From contig CM067555.1 in NCBI GenBank assembly GCA_034509755.1, positions 1,620,142 to 1,684,141 on the forward strand: a stretch of DNA of 64,000 nucleotides, in the 5' to 3' direction. Under the pieces are notes generated by a model, which saw only the letters and a list, made by a program, of their open reading frames with translations, was not told the origin of the DNA and did no database searches. The stretch is from Anisodus tanguticus (lineage: Eukaryota; Streptophyta; Magnoliopsida; Solanales; Solanaceae). The position numbers and the translations under genes were made by a program. Shown here piece by piece: positions 21,547 to 33,521 of the stretch (positions are counted from its first letter, which is position 1; each line of letters opens with the position of its first letter).

Positions 21547-22992
21547 TAGAGATGGCGGTGGATCCTGGATCCGTTTTATAGGATATGGATTTTTAAAATT
21601 TGGATCCGACGGATCTGAATTGGAATCGTATCCGTTTCTGACAGATCAAATATGGATCTTGTATTTGAGATTTGTATCCGGTCTAGATTCGATTCGTGGA
21701 TCTGTTTTTTATTAAATTTATCCATAACTTAAAATGTAATTTTATAGCTATTTTCTTAAAAAAAATCATAATTTCTGTATTTTACATTCAGATTTGAATT
21801 TTATTTTTTAAATGATCCATACGTTTAAGCTCATAATTTTCAAAAGACCCAATAAAAAACTAAGCGAAAACATATATCTAACAAATGAAACCTACAAGAA
21901 GCCTCCAATTCTCAAAATCAAAAACCCTCATAGTTTTTTTTTTTTCAAAACTAGAAATCCTACCAGACTCCAACTTTCACAGTTAAAAATTATCAAAATC
22001 AGAAACCCTCATTATTTTTTCTTTCAAAATAAAAAACCCTTATTGTTTTTTCTTTCAAAATTAGAAACCCTCATTGTTATATATTTCTTGCATTTGAAAA
22101 CAGAGGAGTTCGATTTTCGTCATATCTTGCATCTTTTGTCAATTTAATATGGTTCTTTTACTTCAAGAGAAGTTTAAATGTGCTTTAATGGATGTACACT
22201 AGTTCTGGGATTGGTGATGGTGGGTTACTGTTTGTTTTTCAATTTCTTTCAAATAAATATTCATCTCAATAATATTTATGATTCTATTTATTTTTCAATT
22301 TCTTTCAAATAAAGAAACTTTGGAGGGCACACATGCTTGTTCGACAGTTACGGAAGATTCTGAAGAAGAAGGGGAAGTAGTTGACTGTAATGATATGTTT
22401 AATCATAAATATTTATTGAGATGAATTTTTTTAGTTATCTCTTTTTAATATGATTGTTTCTTTATTACTTTAGGATGTTGATGACGTTGAAACTAGTGAC
22501 TTCGAAGACTAGTTTATCAAGTTTGGCAGAAGGTTATAGAAGATGTTGACATTTTAAAGAACATTGTTGTAGACTTTAATTTCAAGACCTTTGTAATTCC
22601 AGCGTTTTCCATGATGTTATTTACTTACTTTGCTTCATCGTCTTTATTTTCTTGTGATGCTAAAATTTTGTTCAGTATTTTGGAAGAATGGTGTCATATT
22701 TTTGTAGGTGATTGAATTAACTCAATCATTTTTTTCAATCAGATTGAGTTTCATTTTGTCAAAAAAATTTCAATAGGTGGGAATATTATTCTAGACAAAA
22801 AAATTTACATGTGGATCTAAATCCGATCCGTGGACCCGGTGGATCCGATGGATCCAGATTTGGATATAATTTTTATGGACCCGATGGATCTGGATCAGGA
22901 TCTGGATCCAGATATAAAAAACGGATCTGGATCTAGTGGGATCCGGTCCAGATCCTACTACTAGATCTAGATCCGATCCGTTGCTATCCATA
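21547..22992. mobile_element. hAT element a (ATCC-rich ends), 1.4 kb
   Basis: The left end TAGAGATGGCGGTGGATCC and the right end, complementary in form (GATCCGTTGCTATCCATA), are flanked by AACAAAAG (21539-21546) and AATAAAAG (22993-23000), seven of eight alike. About 180-200 bases at each end are crowded with GGATCC/GGATCTG words. The first 220 bases match element b at 25549. The interior (22320-22515) has a possible acidic C-terminal coding remnant with an intron-like gap, but no transposase motif that I can prove. Confidence 0.85.
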
Positions 22993-23000
22993 AATAAAAG

Positions 23001-23360
23001 GAAGAAGGTTGTGAAGGTGGCCTTGTATAATACATGCCAGGATGAATAGAGGACCTACTGATCTTATTTTAACATGTCTTAACATAGGGACATAAAGGAG
23101 AAGTCATGAAGGTGGCCTCGTTATCTATAGCTCTGAGTCAGATGAATGAAGAACCGACCAACCTTGGTTTTTACGAGCCTTGGCATACCTAAGGACCGAC
23201 CAACCTAAATTTTTACGAGCGTTAGCGGGTTCTTAAGTGTCTGTCACTCCCTTGTTTAAAACTAATTCTTGGTTTCAAAATGACATTAATTGGTAAGGGG
23301 GAAAATGTTCTTATAAATAATTTCCAGCCGTTAGTTTTTTCGTATAGAAATATGTGAATA
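23001..23360. other. Intergenic, short local repeat
   Basis: A loosely repeated segment (GAAGGTGGCCT at about 23013 and 23108; GACCGACCAACCT at about 23155 and 23193) of unknown origin. No coding signal. Confidence 0.4.
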
Positions 23361-23745
23361 CAATAACATATCCAGTGAAATCTCATAACGTGAGTTCTGA
23401 GGAGGGTAAAGTGTACGCAGATATTACCTCTAACTTGGTAGGTAGATGTTGTTTTCGAAAGACCCTCGGCTCAAGACAAAGTATAAGCACAAGCAAAGCA
23501 AGAGAAACGGTCAGACCCGGACAAGAAATTTTAAAAAGTATGAAAATGATGGTAACAAAAGCGGATAAGCCTTGATAGAGCATTCTGAAAAGGAGCATAA
23601 GTAGGACTACGCTCAACTGTGTGTCTTCCACAACCTCCTATCTAAGGTCATGTCCTCAGTAAATCGCACCTGCATCATATCTCGTCTAATCACCTCTCAC
23701 CAATACTTTTTCAGCCTATTTCTACCCCTCCTAAACCCGTCCATA
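23361..23745 (-). mobile_element. RTE-type LINE 3' end fragment
   Basis: On the minus strand this carries the end of the RTE reverse-transcriptase ORF (CCTTAGATAGGAGGTTGTGG region near 23625-23650) and its 3' region (GTACACTTTACCCTCC), ending in CAATAA on +. It parallels 47629-48180, which is a longer copy of the same family. No target duplication was found. Confidence 0.75.
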
Positions 23746-24230
23746 ATGTGAATCGGTCCCAATTTTTTCCTCTGTTTTTTTTTTTGGTATGTGAAATGTA
23801 GCTTTCTACCTTTCTACCTTTCTAGATGTGGGGTTGTTTTCTACCTTACATATTGTCTTGGTTGTGGTCCCTTATTTGCTGCTTACATTTGACTGTTTTT
23901 CATTAGAATAGTATGACAGCTTAATCTATCATGTGATCCTTCGTGGGGGTAGGTGTATGTGCACGAGTTTAAACGACTTTTCTAAGTACTGTTTTTTGTT
24001 TTGTTTTGTTTTATCGTTCTTGAAAGGCCTTCAAAACTCTCCAATAAAGAAACAAATGGACATAGATGTCCAAGGTGATGACGGGGTCGTTAATTGAGTG
24101 AAAATTATAGGGAATTTTTAAATATTTCTAATATAGTAGGCAAGGTCTATGATATGAGAGAACATATATTTGATATAATTGAAGTGCATGCAAATTATAT
24201 TTATCTATTTTAATTTATTTCTTTTATGTA
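23746..24230. other. Intergenic, nothing recognised
   Basis: T-rich and low-complexity segments, such as the repeated CTTTCTACC near 23803. No gene or transposon end identified. Confidence 0.4.
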
Positions 24231-25380
24231 GGCAATAGATTCAGTTAAATTCACGTAATTCATCTAATTTCGCATGTATGTACACGTTCATTTTTCTTCA
24301 TTTACAATTGTTGACCCAACAAATTCGAGTTGAACCTTTTTTGGGAGGCTACTCAACTATGTTGCTCAAACTCGTCTGAATCCTATAAAAATTCATTATT
24401 TTTAAAAAATATGACACATAAATCAAGATATCTTGGACAATACAACTACTCATAGCTCCACAAAGGCATAAATGATACTCCATCAAAACCTCTGATTTCT
24501 TATTGGGATATAATTACGTGGGCTTAACTTACAATTCATATTAACATAACAAACTCCAGTTGAACCCCTAATAAGAGTTTATCATAGCTCACCAAAAGGC
24601 CTAAATGATACATCAAAACCTCTGGATTTCTTATTTCATTATGTGGGCTTATACACAAGCCAATCTAAGATCATGGGTATCCAATGTAATCTAATTATGT
24701 TTATCCATTTTAATTATTTTCTTATATATATATATATATAGATATATATATGCATAATTCGAGTTAGGAGCAATGTATTCAGTTGCATCTTATGAATGAA
24801 TGTAGGTGCTTGTTGAAGGTGGGGAATCCAGTGGTGCGCCATAGCTTCAGAGAAGGAAACAAATGTGCCCATGTTTTGGCTAAACTAGGTTCCAAGCTTC
24901 CCATATGTAACCATGTATGTAGTATGGATCATCCTCCGGACTCTGCAAAAACAGTACTCCAAGCAGATAAGGATGAAAAATCCTTTAGTAAAGTTATGTC
25001 TGTGTCTGTATGTAATAACTTGGTTAGCTTTGGAAACTTCCGGTTGTGGAAGCATCCACGTAGCCTTTATCTTATTCGAAAAAGGGGCAATCCCTTATTG
25101 TATATGTCCTCCTTGCTTCAGTCTAAATCTGAATGGTTTCTACTATGTAACCACTATCAATGATAGTGATCTAGTACCTACTATGTATCATGTAACGCCT
25201 TAGCTTATAAATAAAATGTCGTTGTTACCAAAAAAAAAAAGAGTTAGGAGCCATGTATTTAGTTGTAGTCACATAATTCGCTTTAATTCCGCTTCTATGT
25301 ATATGTTTATTTTGCTAGGGCTACAATTGTTAACACAACAAACTCGAGTTGAACATTTCTTGGGAGGCTTTTCACCATGC
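24231..25380. repeat. Diverged local duplication split by an L1 fragment
   Basis: The segment 24231-24360 (GATTCAGTTAAATTCACGTA ... AACAAATTCGAGTTGAAC ... TTGGGAGGCT) recurs diverged at 25255-25380 (TTAGTTGTAGTCACATAATT ... AACAAACTCGAGTTGAAC ... TTGGGAGGCT). A second short repeat (CATCAAAACCTCTG) lies at about 24482 and 24607. The L1 insertion at 24786-25240 sits at the boundary of the second copy. Confidence 0.7.
24786..25240 (+). mobile_element. 5'-truncated L1-type LINE
   Basis: It encodes a fragment of the L1 C-terminal RNase H region (VVRHSFREGNKCAHVLAKLG), then a non-coding 3' end and an A-run at 25230-25240. It is flanked by nearly identical 25-base segments, 24761-24785 and 25241-25265, starting GAGTTAGGAG and differing in two positions. 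This fits target-primed insertion. Confidence 0.82.
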
Positions 25381-25548
25381 TCGAACTCTAAAAAAATAGC
25401 GTTATATCCATGTGACTTGTCAGATCATGCAAAAATATATTACTTTTGAAGGATTCAACACAAACTCATATAGCATTTTTAGAAAATTCGAACAACATTA
25501 TTACTCAGAGAAGAAAACACATGAGCCTATATAGTAAGTTGTTGAGAT

Positions 25549-26363
25549 TAGAGATGGCAGTGGATCCCGGACCCGGTCCGGATCCGGTAGATCCAGATCC
25601 GTTTTATAGGATATGGATCTTCAAAATTTGGACCCGACGGATCCGGATCGGACCCGGATCCGTTTTCGACGGATCGGATCCGGATCCGGATCTTGTATTT
25701 GAGATCCGTATCCGGTCCAGATCCGACCCGTGGATCCATTTTTTATTAAATATATTCATAACCTAGAATGTAATTTTATAAGTATTTTCTTAAAATTGCT
25801 AAACACATCCTTGCAAGTTTAATTTATCCTCGCGTTAACTCAAAAACCAAAAAATAAAGAGGTAACTTCGATAATAAAATCAATTTTATATCAGTGAATA
25901 ACTAACATCTCCATAGACAAGTAGTTAAAATTATATTCACTTCATTTGTGAAAATTCCAAGCACATGCAAGTTCTGCATTGTGGAAATACTAGTCAGCAT
26001 TTTCCACAACTATTGTCATTGTCCAACATTTTCAATTAATAGCTCAGAATCAAAACGAGACAACGAACAAAATATCTCATATGACCATTTCAAAATTGAA
26101 ACACAATAAATTGTTAGCTATGTAAAAATCGTTTGTCAGTTCAAAAAAAATTCTTAGCAAGGTTACAATCTTAGCAAGGCAAATTTTTTTACATGTGGAT
26201 CCAGATCCGATCTGTGGATCCTGTGGATCCGATGGATCCGGATATGGATCTGATTTTTATGGACCCGACGGATCTGGATCCGGATCTGGATTCAGGTATG
26301 AAAAACGGATCTGGATCTGGATCTAGTAGGATCCGATCCAGATCCGATCCGTTGTCATCCCTA
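25549..26363. mobile_element. hAT element b (ATCC-rich MITE), 0.8 kb
   Basis: An 815-bp element from TAGAGATGGCAGTGGATC to GTTGTCATCCCTA, flanked by perfect GTTGAGAT duplications (25541-25548 and 26364-26371). About 180 bases at each end are dense in GGATCC, GATCCG and GGATCTG. The open frames there, repetitive in D, P, R and S on both strands, are products of this repeat. It is non-coding and in the same family as 21547-22992. Confidence 0.93.
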
Positions 26364-26371
26364 GTTGAGAT

Positions 26372-27985
26372 CAAATAACAGGACGTCATGCGGAAGTTAA
26401 CAATTGCAAATCTTGAACGACGATAAATCAGACAACACCAAAAATTTACTAAAAAGGCATAATATAATAATATAGTGAAATAGAAACAAAAATATTTTGA
26501 AATTTAAATTTTCGAAAAGAAAGAATCATTTAATTTTTTTTAGAAAATGACTTTTTTTTTATTTGCAATTTATGTACATTTTAAATCACAGTCTAAGGAT
26601 TTCTTTTGAACAAATTGAATTTTTTTTCCTGAGAAAATGATATATCATGATCTAAAATTTTGAATATTGCAAAAATTAGAAGATACTCTACTATTTTGTC
26701 TGTAAGGTTGAGAATATATGAGTCAATATAAGACTGAGTCTAACGTTATCGGAAAGGGTAATTTTTCAAATGCTATATCTACACATTTTTCCTCACTTGA
26801 TGTCTGATACTTATTTTAATGCTCCGATTAATTTGAATTCCCGCCGCATAAAACCTAGTAATGATTTTCGAATACTACTCAGCCCACGAAATGCTGTATT
26901 GTACAACTGTGAGAATGGGCCTCAAGTTACGAACATTAGCCCATACTGGATGGACATAAGACGTGAAGATCATGAAACCCGATAAGAATGGGCTCATATT
27001 TGTTTATGGTTCATTTCTCTCATTATCCAGTTGATCGTGTTTTAAATTCTGTTAACAACTCATTTTCATAGCAATTAGCATTCTTAGAAATTGAATTTCT
27101 AAATATTTTTTTTTAAATCTCTACTTTTCTCCTTTTAAGTTTTCTTTTTTTGATTTTTTCTTTCATGAACAGAACTTGCCCTCGTAATTCCTTGGTAATG
27201 CAAAAAAGCAACAGAACAAAATGTAATACATCTTCCAGCTCCACAAATTAATAAAAGTTCATGCTTATTTCTCAATTTTGTTTACTTTGTGAAAGAGAAA
27301 GTCCCGAAGGCGAAACCCCCCACTTGTATCAGAGGCCCCTTGGCCAGGTGGGGTGTAAATCGAGGGATATGCGCGAGTGACAGACCTGCAAGGGAGAGGA
27401 CCAACGGGACACGAACCCATCAACAACCCTTGTTTACTAATATATACATTTTCAACTAGTTGTGGGGGGGGGGGGGGTACGGAGTACATTATTTAGTAAT
27501 TGTCAGATCAAGGAACTTAATTTTGTAAGTTAATGCTAAATTAAAGTGTGACTATATAAATCTATTACTATTTGTTGTATCTTCTACTTTAGTTTGTTTG
27601 CTATTCTGATAAGGTTTCTGCTTTACTTGAGTCGAGGGTATATCGAAAACAACTTTTCTACTTGTTAAGATAGGAGTAAGGTCTACACACACTCTATCCT
27701 TTTCAGATCTTACTTGTTGAGATTACACTATAGGTTGTTTTGTTAATTGGACGAGGTTAATGGACGACATAGAAATCCATAGCCTAGGTTTCCATTAACA
27801 CTTTGGAGGGTGCTCGCCTAAAGTCAGAGTTTACATCTTGTATTTGTATAAAATATAAATATTCTTCATTTATTGGTCTGTGAAAATATTGAAGTAGGAG
27901 AGAAATAATAAAAGAATCTAGCCAGATTACTGCACCACCACTTCTCGACACGTGTCAAGTTTGCCCGCGTTTTATTGATTCAAAT
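26372..27985. other. Intergenic; GC-richer block and G14 tract
   Basis: Mostly AT-rich. A block at about 27295-27420 is less AT-rich (GTCCCGAAGGCGAAACCCCC ... GGGACACGAACCCATC) and may be a piece of an unrecognised repeat. A run of 14 G is at 27464-27477. The frame at 26770-26985 has no family motif. Confidence 0.45.
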
Positions 27986-27998
27986 ATCAGAATTTTCG

Positions 27999-28297
27999 GT
28001 CCTCCGGGGCATAGTCCAGTGGCAAAGCCTGGGTGCTATAAGGCGCTCTGGCATGGACAGCGTGGGTTCGATTCCCCGCAAGCACGAAGAAACTCTGCAT
28101 GTTGGGGAATTTGACCTTGTCTCATTGATCAGTTGTACGCTCCCAGAAAACTGGCCACCGGAGCACATCCCGCGATTTACCTGGTAATAGTGTTGAAGGA
28201 CCGGTGCTATTACCTCCAGGACGTCTGGGTAATACCAGTGAAGTATAACTACAGGACGTCTGGAAACCTGGATTATCAAAAAAAAAAAAAAAAAAAA
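27999..28297 (+). mobile_element. Recent tRNA-derived SINE, 0.3 kb
   Basis: The A-box-like CATAGTCCAGTGGCA (28010-28024) and a perfect B box GGTTCGATTCC (28065-28075) form the pol III promoter. The body carries CCAGGACGTCTGG and a second ACAGGACGTCTGG, and ends in about 21 A. The 13-base duplication ATCAGAATTTTCG is perfect (27986-27998 and 28298-28310), so the insertion is young. The exact SINE family is not assigned. Confidence 0.92.
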
Positions 28298-28310
28298 ATC
28301 AGAATTTTCG

Positions 28311-28940
28311 ACTAAAAGGTGCTTACTTTACTATAACTACTTAAATAAAAGTTGATAGCTTTCTTAAGTATAATGATTATAACTTTCTCTTTTTCTTATT
28401 GTTGACAACTCACTCCCCCATATAACGATAAGACAACTTTTATATACAATCAATGATATTTCACCAAGAAATTTGATAGCTATAGGTCTGGCTGGCAGCC
28501 TCTAATTCCTTTCATTATAAAAAATTATCCATGAAATTCATCGTTAATATATCGTGAAGGCTGACAGATATTTTAATAATCTTTCGTTAATCCGTAGTTA
28601 AATAAAATTTACCAATGAATTTTTCTTATTCAGCGATTGAAGTTATTTATTACTAATTCTTATTTTAATCGTAATTTCCCAGCCAACTATCAAATTTTTT
28701 TAAACTAAGTATGTCAAAATTCTTCTCCCATTCTTTAGTGCACCAATTGATTTTTTTTCTTTCTAGAAAACAAACTTTCACATCACAAAATGGCACCACA
28801 CTAGTCATTACTCATTAGTAATGACTATGACCTCTCTGTTATTTTGGTAATAATTTGATAGCCTTTTGAAGAAAAAATGAGAAAAAAATAAGCATCATTT
28901 TCAATATCACGGGGCCTTAATCGATCATGCTAGTTATATT
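28311..28940. other. Intergenic, nothing recognised
   Basis: AT-rich DNA between the SINE and hAT element c. Confidence 0.4.
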
Positions 28941-29937
28941 TAGGGGTGGACAACGGGGCGGGGGCGGGGCGGGGCAGGCTGGGACGGGATCCGGTGAGAC
29001 GGGGGTGGGTCGGGACCGGGATTCGGCGGGACTGGCGGGCCGGGATAGGCGGGACGGGAAGAGGTCCCGTCCCGTCCCATATCCCGCCGGAAGAGGGGCC
29101 GGGATTTGGCGGGACGGGTCGGGTCGGATTGCGAGATTTGGGGTTTTTTTACACTTAATTGTAAAAAATATATATTTAAATACTTAAATAATTAAACAAG
29201 ATAGTGTAATAAAAACATCTGAAGACTGTTTTGTGCCTCTTATATTATTTAATAGAAATATAATTTTTTTTGTAATACAATTTCAAAATTGCAACTTTGT
29301 TTCGTTGTTCAAAAGTTGCAAAACACATAATAAAATTGACATTAAAAAAATTACATAGTTAACCATATTTTTTTCTAATTTCCTCAAAATGTCTTGAAGA
29401 TCTTCGTTGGAATTGGAAGTTGTTGGTCAAATTGTTTGACATCGCATCTTGTTCCCTCGGATAAAATTTCGTTGTAGTTGTAGTCGTCTTCTTCGTTGAT
29501 CTCTGGTTGACCGCACCTTCTACACTCCGCTCTAATCCAATCTCAGAATAAAATTGCAATCTCCAAACTGTCTTCGGCCAATGAGTGTCTGTGCTCTCCT
29601 ACTTGAAATCTTCCAGCAGAAAAAACACTTTCAGACGCTGTTGATGACGCTTGAATGTTCAACACGTCTCGGGTCATCTTTAATAGAGTCAGAAATATCT
29701 TCTCGCTCTCCTTCCAGTATCTCAGCAAGTCTTCACGTCCATCTTCATTGACAACTCATTCGTACGGTACAACAATATAAACATCAATTTCGTTAACTTG
29801 TGAAGAAGTTGAACCACTAAACATTATATTTCTAAGGCCTTGAACACTAGCAGCAGAAATCGCATGTTTTTTATTAGGTTGCAGTAAAGTAGAAGAAGAT
29901 GGTATCGAAGCCGGTTGATTATTTGCACTTTCTTTTT

Positions 29938-29976
<39 letters not shown>

Positions 29977-32519
29977 CATTCATTGTGTATGTTAGACATA
30001 ACTTTTTCTTTAGTTGGTTTGTTAGTTGGTTCTTCTTCTTCAGTTAGATCTGTTGGAAGTATTTCTAAGCTTTCATAAATCGTTCAACAAGTGTTTTACA
30101 ACCGTCTACTTTAATAGTCAGATTTAATACATCACCAATAAAATATATAGTGGGAATAGGAAAAAAGTTTTTTTTTAATTTTATAAATATTTGTTAATAG
30201 CTGGAGCTTAAGCTCATTTTTTATATATTCATTAAGTAACAACACATATTAGATCTCTATAAAATAACATAGTTGAAATAGTAGGATAATAAATTTCAGA
30301 AAATTTTTTAGTAGTTAGAAAAAATTTCTCTAAAAATGCAATAAGTTCCAAAAAAAATTCCCAATCATCATCTACCAGCATATCCGTGGGACTTTGATTA
30401 TGAGTATTAAATAATAAAGGTATAGCTTTTTTATACTCGTGAGCAACAAGTAGTTGTTCATATAAAAATTTTCACCTAGTCGAAACTTCTTCTGGAATAT
30501 TTTCTATAAGGTAGTCCACAATCATAACAAATTTTTTATACTCTTTGCGTCTTTGTATTTTATTACCTTAAAAATAAAATTTATAGCAAATTGTAATTTA
30601 TCAAGAATGTTTTTAAAAAGTTTTAGGCAATCCTTTACAATTAAGTTATAAATATGGCATGCACATCTAATATGAAAAATATTGGGAAAAGATGGTGTAA
30701 ATCGAGTTTTAAAAGGTTTACAACATAATCATTAGCAGTAACATTATCTAATGTTACAGTCATAATTTTATCATTAATTCTATAATATTCACAAATTTTA
30801 TGAATATTTCTTGCAATAAATAATCCAGTGTGTCTATCATCAATATATCTATATGCTAAAATGCATTTTTGCATAGACCAAGTCTAATCTATCCAATGAC
30901 AAGTAACAGTTAAATAATTATTACCATTAGTACTACGACCTATATCAGAAGTGATAGCCACTTCGCCACTAAAATGATATAATGCATAACGTAAATACTG
31001 TTGATATTCATGTGCAAATTTAAAAACGTCTCTTCTAACAGTTGATCTAGGAAAATCGTTAAAAGCAGAATTATATGTTTCTCTAATGTAATGAATAAAA
31101 CCAGGAGGAAGGAAATGAAAAAGGCAAACCCTCCACCGCAACTAATTTTGCTATATTTTCCCTATATTTGTGTTTATCATATTTAGGATCTATAATCCTC
31201 TCGTCATTGAGTTAATTCGACCATTTACTTGGTCGGGGACACTATGTGAACCTTGTCCCGACTCAGAAGGCATTAGCACACCCGATTTTTCAGTCAGATA
31301 TTCGTTATACCTAGCTTTATGCATGCTTTGTCCATGTCTCAATAAACCTCACATCCCACTATGACATTTTTCGATTTTAAATTTATAAACTTATTGACAA
31401 ATTTTACATCTAGTTAGTTGATTCTCACTGTCCCTATCAAAAATACCATGCAAGTGATTTTAATTTTTGTTGTTTGGGGCCTCGACGCATACTAGGGAAA
31501 ATAGGAGGCATTCCAGTTTCAGTTTCAGGATGAGACTCAGTCTGAGCCTGAAGTGGAGGTGCACTAGTGAGTGTTTTATCTACATTATCGTCTAATTCAT
31601 TTTCAAAATTAAAGTCTGGTTCAGTTGCAGAATATACCTCATGATCTAATGGTATATTAATATCATTAAAAAATCAGTTTCATCTATATGAGTGAAATCA
31701 TCGGGACTAGAAATAGGATTACTAGAAGATGCACCCTTATATCTGTTACCCGTAGTACCTCTACCAGAAATAAAACGTCCAAGTTGTTTCATTATAATTA
31801 TGTAAATAAATAATTAAACTAAATGAAATTAAGTACGATAATTAAAATTAAGTAACAATAATAATTTAAAGAAGGAACGAAAGTACCAAACGCCGATGTA
31901 ACGTCGACTTGTAATCGAGGTTGAAAATTAAAACTTTGCTCGATGGATGATCCTCAAGCTAGTTGTCAACTTCACTCCCAATTTTTGAACTTTGATACAA
32001 ATAATCAAATAAAATATAATATTTAGTAGACAATGTAGACTTGTAGAGAGATAGATTGAGAGATTAAAGAGATGTTAGGAAGATTTGTGACAAAAAAGAA
32101 GAGAAAAATGAGATATTTATTTTGAGAAATAGTGTAAAAGTGTAAATATACTAACTTATGGATTAAAAATAAATATTAAGGGGGTAGGTGGGTTTATGGG
32201 TGGGGCCAAAAATGACCGTTATAACCATTGCACAACGGCCAAAATCAAAATTTATTTGTTCTTGCAACGAGTTACTTTTGCAAAGGGGAAGGGGGACCGG
32301 TTAGGGACGGGGCGGGATGGGGCAGGATCGGGACGGGATAGGGCGGAACGGGGGCGTGATGGGGCAGGATCGGGAGGGGCGGGACGAGCCCTAGTCCCGT
32401 CCCGAGATAGAACCCCGCTACCTATAATTTCGTTTCGTTTTTTTGGGAGGCCAGAACAGGGAGAACCTGTAATTGGGCCGGGACGGGATCGGGCCGACAC
32501 GACCCACTGGACATCCATA
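28941..32519. mobile_element. hAT element c (GC-rich ends), 3.6 kb
   Basis: The left end TAGGGGTGGACAACGGGGCG and the right end (GACCCACTGGACATCCATA) are imperfect inverted ends. Both neighbouring regions (28955-29135 and 32280-32500) are rich in GGGCGGGAC and its complement. Flanks GTTATATT and GTTAATTC agree in five of eight bases. The interior encodes a decayed hAT transposase on the minus strand and a (TA)n microsatellite at about 29938-29972. Size and coding content mark it as a former autonomous element. Confidence 0.8.
29480..31792 (-). pseudogene. hAT transposase, decayed
   Basis: The frame opens at 31792 (MKQLGRFISGRGTTGNRY), as plant hAT transposases do, and passes a degraded BED-finger region near 31350-31440 (RCKICQ). 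Core pieces follow: 31141-30884 with YIRETYNSAFNDFPRSTVRRD and VAITSDIGRSTNGNNYLTVT, then 30874-30641 with RNIHKICEYYRINDKIMTVT and LDNVTANDYVVN (RNase H-like fold). The C-terminal dimerisation region is at 29728-29543 (VLNIQASSTASESVFSAGRF). Stops and frameshifts separate all of these, so no transposase can be produced. The left terminus lies about 540 bases beyond the C-terminal end. Confidence 0.85.
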
Positions 32520-32527
32520 GTTAATTC

Positions 32528-33505
32528 CAATCGTCCATAGGTCCAGATCATCTTTAATCAGATAGTGACACGTTTTCCAAATATACAATTGGACTGTCAA
32601 CATCTTGAGAATTAATTATTTTGACGGAATCTCGATCTTGGGTCCTACATATTTAAAAAAATTGTGATTCAGATGAATTTAGACTTCATATGATCACTTC
32701 TCGTACAATGCCTTGGTATGGAAGGTGTTTAATTGACTCGTTTCTATATAAATTTTTTATTTGAATAATATTTATTTGATAAAATTATTGGCAATGTAGG
32801 ATTAATTAATCTTTTCTTTTTGATAATTAAAATAGGACAAAGGTCTTGACTCTTGACATTATGGTATCAATGAGCCATTTTCTTTGTTTTAATATTTTTA
32901 ATTATATGTATAATGATTGGTGAAATGTTTAGCAAAATGGTCTAGATTAAGTTTAGATGGCAGACAGCAAGATTCTATATTTTTTCTGGTAAATTTATAA
33001 TCATTGAGAAATTAACTAAGGTCCTTTTTCATTACAAATGCAGTGAACTCTTTCCCGATCACGTGATTTGGGGCCTACATTTTCAATTTGGAAGTTCAAA
33101 TAAAACCGTTTACAACTAAAATATGACATATCTACAAAAAAGTTAAATGAAAAAGAAAGTTCATTAGAATTTGAACTTTGAACCCGTAGCTAATAAGCTA
33201 TATGGGTATTGTCCATATATACGGTGCAACGTATATTCCTTTCAACTCGATTTATGTGACTTGATTGAACAAATGGATTAAGATAAAATAAGATATTTGA
33301 AATTATGATATAAAATAAATCATAAATATTTATATGGTTATAATTTATAAATTATTCTATTAAGATAAAATAAAATCAAATCCATCCATTCAATTATAGA
33401 TTTTTTTTTTGTTTTCTATACCCTGTATCCGATATTCATTTTAGACTTCGAATAATCTGAATTCAAGCATGGTGAAGATTCATTAACGAAGGAAAGTACT
33501 CATGA
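32528..33505. other. Intergenic, nothing firm
   Basis: AT-rich DNA. The segment 33233-33390 begins like a Stowaway MITE (ATTCCTTTCAACTCGATTTA) but lacks the second end. Confidence 0.4.
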
Positions 33506-33521
33506 CTATCATGATTGGAGG

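Noticed and set aside
25446..26389. Overlapping ORFs rich in D, P, R and S on both strands
   Set aside because: They arise from GGATCC-type subterminal repeats of a hAT MITE; both strands read open because of the repeat period.
28964..29160. Possible CpG island promoter
   Set aside because: The GC richness is made of reiterated hAT subterminal words and no gene starts there.
32196..32603. Glycine/arginine- and proline-rich ORFs
   Set aside because: They come from the GC-rich terminal region of hAT element c.
33233..33390. Possible Stowaway MITE
   Set aside because: Only one end-like segment is visible and no TA-flanked complementary end was found.
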